DNA of 9,135 nucleotides. Source: DATASD01 sp035478835 (GTDB taxonomy: Bacteria > Patescibacteriota > Saccharimonadia > Saccharimonadales > UBA4665). The translations under genes and the position numbers were made by a program. The stretch covers positions 1 through 9,135 of the forward strand of contig DATIJH010000004.1 in assembly GCA_035478835.1 (NCBI GenBank), read 5' to 3'. Every line of letters starts with the position of its first letter. The stretch's first letter is position 1. This document shows positions 5,095 to 9,135 of the stretch, in pieces. Under the pieces are notes generated by a model that worked only from the letters and a program-made list of their open reading frames with translations, was not told where the DNA came from and did no database searches.

Positions 5095-6223
5095 GCGTTT
5101 GCTCCTTTTTGATCTGTATTTGCTGTACCGTAACGGCGAGATCGGCGTCAACCATATTCAGGCTGAGCGCATCGCCTGCGGCGAGATCCCGGGCGTGATG
5201 CACAACCCGCCCTTCCTTACGCACGACGGCGTATCCACGACGCAGCGCCGCTTGCGGGTCCAGAGCGGCGAGCAGCCGGCTTTGCGCGTCATAACGAAGC
5301 CGGGCGTGATGCACTGCCGCGCCGGCAGATTCGGTGAGTGAAGTACGCATAAGCCGAAGCGTCGTACGGTGCGTGCGAATAACTTGCTCCGCGGCATGCG
5401 CGAGCTGCGCTTTTAGATCGTGTGCCCGATGCAGCATGGCGGCGCGGTCCGGCGTAAGCAGCTCCGCGGCATTGCTTGGCGTACTGGCGCGTTGGTCGGC
5501 AGCCAGCTCGGCCAGACTTATATCAACCTCGTGCCCGATCGCAACCACGGTCGGAATCCGGCTCGCGGCCACGGCTCGCGTGACTTGCTCGGTACTGAAT
5601 GCCTGCAAATCCTCAGCACTGCCGCCGCCGCGCGTCACTACCAGCACATCCGGCGGCGTTGCAAGCTGGTTACACTGCGCAATGGCCTGGACGATCTGCG
5701 CTGGCGCCGGTTCGCCCTGCACCTGCACATCAATAACCGTAACGGCAATCCCGCCCCAGCGAGCTTGCAAAATCTTTATAAAATCGCGGTATGCGGCTGA
5801 TTCTGCCGATGTTATAAGCCCGATATGCTTTGGCGGGTACGGTAATGGGCGCTTTCGTGCCGGATCGAACAAGCCTTCGGCCGCCAGCTTTGCCTCTAAC
5901 AGCGCGGCTGCCTTTTTTATAGACCCCTCGCCCATTGGCGCAATCGCCTGCACCGTCACACTAAACCCGTATTGCGGATGCAGTCGTGGTACGCCGCGCA
6001 CGCGCACCAACATGCCATCTTCGAGTGGTCCGGGCAGTTGGTACACGGTGCCAAAAAAACGCACCGTTGCCAGCTCATCTTTTAAATCAAAATATACCCA
6101 GCGATTTTTGCTGACGCGAAAATTTGCCAGCTCGCCGTGCACGGTCACATTTGGATAGGCGTATTCGAGTGTTTGGTTGAGCAGCGCCACGAATTCCGAT
6201 GGCGCCAGTTCCACATCATTCAC
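5081..6223 (-). CDS. xseA: Exonuclease VII large subunit
   Basis: This is the catalytic subunit of exonuclease VII, an ssDNA nuclease that cuts in both directions and helps in mismatch and damage repair. It has an N-terminal OB-fold (VTVHGELANFRVSKNRWVYF) and a middle nuclease domain with the signatures VVTRGGGSAEDLQAFS and IPTVVAIGHEVDISLAELAA, then DQRASTPSNAAEL. A helical C-terminal segment follows, and the closing domain has RRGYAVVRKEGRVV. With the GTG start at 6223 it has 380 residues, clearly shorter than the 456 of E. coli; the deficit lies in the long coiled-coil arm. GTG 6223 was chosen because homologues begin about 10 residues before the LNQT motif and because it overlaps the upstream gene by only 8 bases. 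An ATG at 6271 is in frame but would overlap the upstream gene by 56 bases. GTG at 6241 or 6214 are further alternatives. Confidence 0.92.
   Translation of the reverse strand: MNDVELAPSEFVALLNQTLEYAYPNVTVHGELANFRVSKNRWVYFDLKDELATVRFFGTVYQLPGPLEDGMLVRVRGVPRLHPQYGFSVTVQAIAPMGEGSIKKAAALLEAKLAAEGLFDPARKRPLPYPPKHIGLITSAESAAYRDFIKILQARWGGIAVTVIDVQVQGEPAPAQIVQAIAQCNQLATPPDVLVVTRGGGSAEDLQAFSTEQVTRAVAASRIPTVVAIGHEVDISLAELAADQRASTPSNAAELLTPDRAAMLHRAHDLKAQLAHAAEQVIRTHRTTLRLMRTSLTESAGAAVHHARLRYDAQSRLLAALDPQAALRRGYAVVRKEGRVVHHARDLAAGDALSLNMVDADLAVTVQQIQIKKEQTHAKA
5102..5107 (-). promoter_or_regulatory. Strong Shine-Dalgarno site fixing the xseB start
   Basis: The minus strand has AAGGAG, a 7-base spacer and ATG (5094). 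It lies inside the 3' end of xseA, so xseB should be initiated independently within the shared transcript. It also shows that this organism uses Shine-Dalgarno initiation at internal operon genes. Confidence 0.75.
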
Positions 6224-7268
6224 GATTTTTGTCCGCTTCACGCGCGTTGAGCGTACGGTGGTAGTACACATAACCCGGCGGCAGCTGAATGAGCGTATTG
6301 ACGACGCGGTACATCACGATTACCGGCAAGCTCAGGCCCGCAGACACGCCGGCAGCCGCCAGAACTGCGGTCATGAGCGCCTCGTAAATGCCAACGCCAC
6401 CCGGCAAGACCGAAATCAGCCCGGCAATGTTTGCCACGGCATACGCCAAAACGACAGAGCCAAAATTAATCCAGTGCCCGAACGCCACAAATACCACATA
6501 CACGGCCAAAACCTCTGTAAGATTGGCGACAAACGCGTACCAAAGCGGTTTGCCTAGGCGCCTGTACTGCGACTCAATAAGTTTGTAATTGGCGTGAAAT
6601 TCGTCGAACAGCATCTGCACGCGTTCGGTTTTGATTGTTTCCGAGTTCTTCGGCCGCACCACATGAATCGCGCGGTTCAAAAACTTGGTGAGACCTGTAA
6701 AAAACGCGTTAATGCGCGTCTGACTGCCGACGATAAATACAAAACCAAAACTTGCCACCACCATAAGTGTGGAGAGCGAGCCGGCCACCAGGATCACCAA
6801 ATCGTTCACGCGGCCGCCGATCGCCATGAACAACAGGCCGACGATTAACAGAACCTCGAACGTCACGACACCCAAAATAAGCTTCATCATTTGCACCAGC
6901 GTGGCTTTGCCGCCGGTGATGTCGTCGCTGCGCATGCGAGCGCCAAAGTACGAAATACCGCTGACGCCGCCGCTTGGAAACACATGGTTGATAAAATTAA
7001 GCTCGAGCGATGCCTTGAACAAAAACTTGTAACTCAGTTTATTCCCCACCAGCCCGAACAAGCCTTGATACAGTTTAGCTTGGGCATGGTAGTTCCAAAT
7101 TTCGATCGGAATTATTAAAAGGAGTGCGATGGCGTTAACTTTGGCCAAGTTATCGAAGGTGCTCGCCAGCTGGTGGCGAATGGCGTACACCAAAACTATA
7201 AGCGCAGCGACCGTCACGATGTTCAGTATTAATTTCCAACGCCGCTTTAAGAAAGATTTTTCGCTCAT
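6216..7268 (-). CDS. UPF0104/MprF-type integral membrane protein (flippase-like)
   Basis: This 350-residue multi-pass membrane protein belongs to the lysylphosphatidylglycerol synthase transmembrane-region family (the flippase half of MprF; also AglD-like proteins). Hydrophobic segments are visible at about 13-30, 45-60, 123-150, 156-181, 242-265, 271-290 and 297-330, with a polar cytosolic stretch at 183-240. Family signatures are FPSGGVSGISYFGARM (97-112) and VLPGGVGIYEALM (287-299). No aminoacyl-phospholipid synthase domain is fused, so it probably moves or flips a lipid or lipid-linked substrate rather than making one. The substrate is unknown. It is the first gene of the minus-strand run. 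Its ATG at 7268 has a TATAAT box only 8 bases upstream and no ribosome-binding site. Its stop overlaps the xseA start. Confidence 0.9.
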   Translation of the reverse strand: MSEKSFLKRRWKLILNIVTVAALIVLVYAIRHQLASTFDNLAKVNAIALLLIIPIEIWNYHAQAKLYQGLFGLVGNKLSYKFLFKASLELNFINHVFPSGGVSGISYFGARMRSDDITGGKATLVQMMKLILGVVTFEVLLIVGLLFMAIGGRVNDLVILVAGSLSTLMVVASFGFVFIVGSQTRINAFFTGLTKFLNRAIHVVRPKNSETIKTERVQMLFDEFHANYKLIESQYRRLGKPLWYAFVANLTEVLAVYVVFVAFGHWINFGSVVLAYAVANIAGLISVLPGGVGIYEALMTAVLAAAGVSAGLSLPVIVMYRVVNTLIQLPPGYVYYHRTLNAREADKNRE

Positions 7269-7276
7269 ACCAAATT

Positions 7277-7287
7277 ATTATATAGCA
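7277..7287 (-). promoter_or_regulatory. -10 box of the flippase-xseAB unit, leaderless spacing
   Basis: The minus strand reads TGCTATATAAT, ending in a perfect TATAAT (7282-7277) with 8 bases to the ATG at 7268. Transcription should start at or within about two bases of the start codon. At a 17-base spacing upstream lies GGCCGA, which is not a recognisable -35. Confidence 0.6.
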
Positions 7288-7320
7288 AAATCGGTTTGAT
7301 CGGCCGACTTTCTACCGCAG

Positions 7321-7331
7321 TGCGATATAAT
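7321..7331 (+). promoter_or_regulatory. -10 box of the TRM11-like gene, leaderless spacing
   Basis: TGCGATATAAT ends in a perfect TATAAT (7326-7331), 7 bases before the ATG at 7339. There is no room for a ribosome-binding site after the expected transcription start. It mirrors the divergent promoter at 7277-7287 at 10 of 11 positions. Confidence 0.6.
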
Positions 7332-7338
7332 AAGAGCA

Positions 7339-8571
7339 ATGCAGACATTATGTATTTTAGGACGGCAGCCGGCACTGGGCCGTGCGGAGCTCGAGAGCTT
7401 GTACGGTGCAGCGCACGTAACACCGGTCGGCACGCAAGCAATGCTATGTGCTTTGCCGGCAGCGTCGGTTGATTTTGCGCGACTTGGCGGCGTTGTAAAG
7501 CTCTGCGAAGTGCTCACCACAGTTACGAGCACGAATTGGCGCGAGCTCCAGGCCGCGGTTATCGTGGCTGGCCGTGAACTGGGCGACCAAATTAGCGAGG
7601 GCAAAATCCAACTTGGTCTGAGCGCCTACGATTTGCACGTATCGGCACGGCAACTTAACGCCGGCGGACTAGAGCTTAAAAAAGCACTGCGGGCTGGCGG
7701 GCATTCAGTGCGGCTCGTGCCTAACCAGGCGGCTGCGCTTAACAGTGCGCAAGTTTTGCATAATCATTTAACCGGCGAGCGCGGCATTGAGCTAGTACTT
7801 GTGCGCCACGGCCATCAAACCATCCTTGCCCGAACCGTTGCCGAACAAGACATCGCCAGCTACACCGAGCGCGACCGCGGACGCCCCAAGCGCGACGCGT
7901 ACGTGGGCATGCTGCCGCCCAAACTTGCGCAAACGATCGTGAATCTGGCTGTCGGCCAAACACCGCCCTCGCCTGATTTTGTGGTGCTCGACCCATTCTG
8001 CGGCACCGGTGTCGTGCTACAAGAAGCACTACTTATGGGCTATGGCTCATACGGTACCGATCTTGACCAGCGTATGGTCGACTACTCTGTCACGAACGTG
8101 CAGGATTGGCTCATGGCTGAGCATCCGGAATTAAGGGCAAAATCAACAATTGCAGCTGGCGATGCCACCTCTCATCAATGGCAAGACTCACATTACGATA
8201 AGCAGCGCGATACCATGATCTGGGAGTCGGCGCGCATTGGAGCGATAGCCTGCGAAACCTACCTCGGCCAGCCTTTCAACACAGCTCCCTCGCCCGAAAA
8301 ACTCGCCAAAGTCCGCGAAACCTGTAACGTCATTATTGAAAAGTTTCTGCGTAACATTGGCGGGCAAATTGCACCCGGCACACGCCTGTGTCTGGCCGTG
8401 CCCGCCTGGCAGACTCGCCCAGGCAATTTTACCCACTTGCCACTGCTTGACCGCTTGAGCAATTTGGGGTACAATCGTATAGATTTCAAGTACGTGCGCG
8501 CTTCGGAGTTGATGTACTATCGCCCCGACCAAGTAGTAGCTCGCGAGTTACTGGTAATAACAAGGAAATAA
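7339..8571 (+). CDS. TRM11/TrmG10-like RNA methyltransferase
   Basis: This 410-residue protein has the layout of the THUMP-linked tRNA guanosine-N2 methyltransferases (TRM11/TrmG10). The N-terminal half (1-165) includes a THUMP-like region around GLSAYDLHVSARQL and LVPNQAAALNSAQVLHNHL. The linker signature DRGRPKRDAYVGMLPPKLAQ (179-198) follows. The Rossmann domain has motif I VLDPFCGTGVVLQEALLMG (216-234) and YGTDLDQRMV (238-247). In relatives motif IV is (D/N)PP(Y/F). Here the corresponding strand end reads IACETYLGQPF (303-313), so Glu306-Thr-Tyr replaces the usual residues; whether this alters target or base is unknown. By family the likely product is N2-methylguanosine in tRNA, made in the cytosol. 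The ATG at 7339 is the first start and sits 7 bases from a TATAAT box. rpmA follows after 6 bases. Confidence 0.82.
   Translation: MQTLCILGRQPALGRAELESLYGAAHVTPVGTQAMLCALPAASVDFARLGGVVKLCEVLTTVTSTNWRELQAAVIVAGRELGDQISEGKIQLGLSAYDLHVSARQLNAGGLELKKALRAGGHSVRLVPNQAAALNSAQVLHNHLTGERGIELVLVRHGHQTILARTVAEQDIASYTERDRGRPKRDAYVGMLPPKLAQTIVNLAVGQTPPSPDFVVLDPFCGTGVVLQEALLMGYGSYGTDLDQRMVDYSVTNVQDWLMAEHPELRAKSTIAAGDATSHQWQDSHYDKQRDTMIWESARIGAIACETYLGQPFNTAPSPEKLAKVRETCNVIIEKFLRNIGGQIAPGTRLCLAVPAWQTRPGNFTHLPLLDRLSNLGYNRIDFKYVRASELMYYRPDQVVARELLVITRK
8447..8475 (+). promoter_or_regulatory. Candidate internal sigma-70 promoter for rpmA
   Basis: TTGACC (8447-8452) and TACAAT (8470-8475) are separated by exactly 17 bases, each one mismatch from consensus. 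They lie inside the 3' end of the TRM11-like gene. The predicted start near 8482 would give rpmA a leader of about 96 bases. It is the only -35/-10 pair with near-consensus spacing and sequence that I saw in the window. Confidence 0.5.
8562..8566 (+). promoter_or_regulatory. Shine-Dalgarno site of rpmA
   Basis: AAGGA lies 11 bases before the rpmA ATG and overlaps the last codons of the upstream gene. The spacing is slightly long, but it supports initiation at 8578. Confidence 0.5.
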
Positions 8572-8577
8572 TCACAT

Positions 8578-8850
8578 ATGTCACACGTCAAAGCTGGCGG
8601 TACCGCCAAAAATACACGCGACAGTCAAGGCCAACGCCTCGGTATTAAGCTGTCGGGCGGCCAACAGGCCAAGACCGGTCAAGTTATTGTACGCCAAGTC
8701 GGCCTTACCAAGCGCGCCGGCAAAGGTACTAAGCTCAGCCGCAACTACACCATCCACGCCGAAAAAGATGGCGTCGTAACCTACAAAGCGCGCCGCGTCC
8801 GCCGCTTCACCGGCAAAACAGTACGCCGCACCGAAGTAACGGTCGAATAA
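8578..8850 (+). CDS. rpmA: 50S ribosomal protein L27
   Basis: L27 is part of the large ribosomal subunit. Its N-terminal tail reaches toward the peptidyl-transferase centre and the tRNA CCA ends. The 90-residue protein starts MSHVKAGGTAKNTRDSQGQRLG, matching the family N-terminus, continues with GGQQAKTGQVIVRQVG (27-42) and RAGKGTKLSRNYTIHAEKDGVV (46-67), and ends in a basic tail KARRVRRFTGKTVRR. There is no N-terminal extension of the Prp-cleaved Firmicutes type. Unusually for rpmA, L21 (rplU) is not upstream. The gene instead sits 6 bases behind a methyltransferase gene, has its own Shine-Dalgarno site and probably an internal promoter, and is followed by a strong hairpin terminator. Confidence 0.97.
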   Translation: MSHVKAGGTAKNTRDSQGQRLGIKLSGGQQAKTGQVIVRQVGLTKRAGKGTKLSRNYTIHAEKDGVVTYKARRVRRFTGKTVRRTEVTVE

Positions 8851-8863
8851 CAGGCTCCCGCTA

Positions 8864-8905
8864 CTACTAATAACCCCCTCATAAGCGAGGGGGGTTATTT
8901 AGTAG
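8864..8905 (+). terminator. Long hairpin terminator after rpmA
   Basis: The left arm CTACTAATAACCCCCTC (8864-8880) pairs with the right arm GAGGGGGGTTATTTAGTAG (8887-8905) around the loop ATAAGC, with two single-base bulges. It begins 13 bases after the rpmA stop. The G/C core is followed by TTATTT, which is a weak T-tract that pairs with the AATAA on the other side. Confidence 0.75.
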
Positions 8906-8936
8906 TCAGACGTTCTGAATTCGTAGACTGTGGTTG

Positions 8937-8970
8937 TTAAAAAAGCGGCGAGCTTTGTACCGCTTTTTAA
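8937..8970 (-). terminator. Second hairpin terminator, probably for the convergent gene
   Basis: On the minus strand AAAAAGCGG pairs with CCGCTTTTT across an 11-base loop, and the stem runs into six T residues, a good intrinsic terminator. It lies 27 bases past the stop of the partial minus-strand gene at the right edge. Because the arms are A/T-flanked on both sides, it could also stop read-through from rpmA. Confidence 0.75.
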
Positions 8971-8997
8971 TATCTATCGGGAGGTCGGACTCGGGAG

Positions 8998-9135
8998 CTA
9001 CTGCCCCTCCCCCCCTCTGTTCACGCCACTCTTGGAGCGGTTGTCTACTGAGTTCTCAGTACCAGGGACATAGCCGTAGGCGGCTTGGTCTGGCCGGCGT
9101 TGAGCTGGAATAGGACTGGTTGGATTGGGTGTGGT
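8998..9135 (-). CDS. C-terminal tail of an unrecognised protein, cut by window edge
   Basis: On the minus strand 45 codons are open from the window edge to a TAG at 9000-8998. The product is polar and probably disordered: a Pro-rich start (TTPNPTSPIPAQRRPDQ), then AAYGYVPGTENSVDNRSKSG and a Gly-rich end NRGGEGQ. I do not recognise it. Evidence for coding is indirect: the other strand is closed by stops in all three frames over the same stretch, and a good terminator with a T-run lies just past the stop in the right orientation. Such a short open frame can occur by chance. An RNA gene was considered, but no RNase P, tmRNA or SRP signature was seen. Confidence 0.45.
   Translation of the reverse strand, partial: TTPNPTSPIPAQRRPDQAAYGYVPGTENSVDNRSKSGVNRGGEGQ

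Larger units (their letters stand above)
7275..7333. repeat. Inverted pair of promoter motifs around a small palindrome
   Basis: The 13-base element TGCnATATAATAA occurs on the minus strand (7287-7275) and again on the plus strand (7321-7333), pointing away from each other. Midway between them is the palindrome TCGGCCGA (7300-7307), about 22 bases from each -10 hexamer. The symmetry would let a single bound factor control both divergent genes. No such factor is known from the sequence. Confidence 0.45.

Noticed and set aside
5334..6158. 274-codon open frame on the plus strand opposite xseA
   Set aside because: The product is rich in Ser, Cys, Arg and Ala without any domain, and lies antisense to conserved exonuclease VII motifs.
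6224..6271. ATG start of XseA at 6271
   Set aside because: It would add 16 residues encoded wholly within the conserved end of the flippase gene; homologues start close to the GTG at 6223.
8971..9135. Structured RNA gene (RNase P RNA, tmRNA or SRP RNA) at the right edge
   Set aside because: G-runs and C-runs looked RNA-like, but none of the conserved core signatures of these RNAs was found, and an open minus-strand frame with a fitting terminator explains it better.

Overview
The window looks like a compact chromosomal segment of a small-genome bacterium, most plausibly a Patescibacteria/CPR member such as Candidatus Saccharibacteria (TM7). That placement is an inference. It rests on the short intergenic gaps, the stop/start overlaps, a single-chain glycyl-tRNA synthetase, a TRM11-like methyltransferase next to ribosomal protein L27, and recurrent TATAAT boxes only 6-8 bases from start codons. 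No mobile element, CRISPR array, tRNA or rRNA gene was seen.

Minus-strand block, 1-7268, read right to left. A UPF0104/MprF-type integral membrane protein (6216-7268) is followed by xseA and xseB (exonuclease VII large and small subunits), a membrane-anchored class I methyltransferase resembling the FAM173 family, and an unrecognised single-pass membrane protein. These may form one transcription unit driven from the promoter before 7268. A second unit, probably starting near 3640, holds a degenerate cytosolic histidine kinase-like protein, a stand-alone receiver-like protein and recO. These three are chained by 1-base stop/start overlaps (TGATG and TAATG). glyS follows with its own extended -10 box, which overlaps the recO stop codon. 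Last is rnhA, whose 3' end lies off the left edge.

Plus-strand block, 7339-8850. A divergent 70-bp promoter region leads into a TRM11/TrmG10-like RNA methyltransferase with an altered catalytic motif, then rpmA (L27), which also seems to have an internal promoter. Two hairpin terminators (8864-8970) separate rpmA from a convergent minus-strand gene of which only the last 45 codons are visible.

Taken together, the block is mostly information processing: repair and nucleic-acid metabolism (RecO, Exo VII, RNase H), translation (GlyRS, L27, RNA methyltransferase) and membrane functions. The oddest part is the kinase/receiver pair upstream of recO. Both proteins keep the family outline but have Glu where the phospho-accepting His and Asp should be. 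The second notable pattern is that four genes have -10 boxes placed for leaderless mRNAs.
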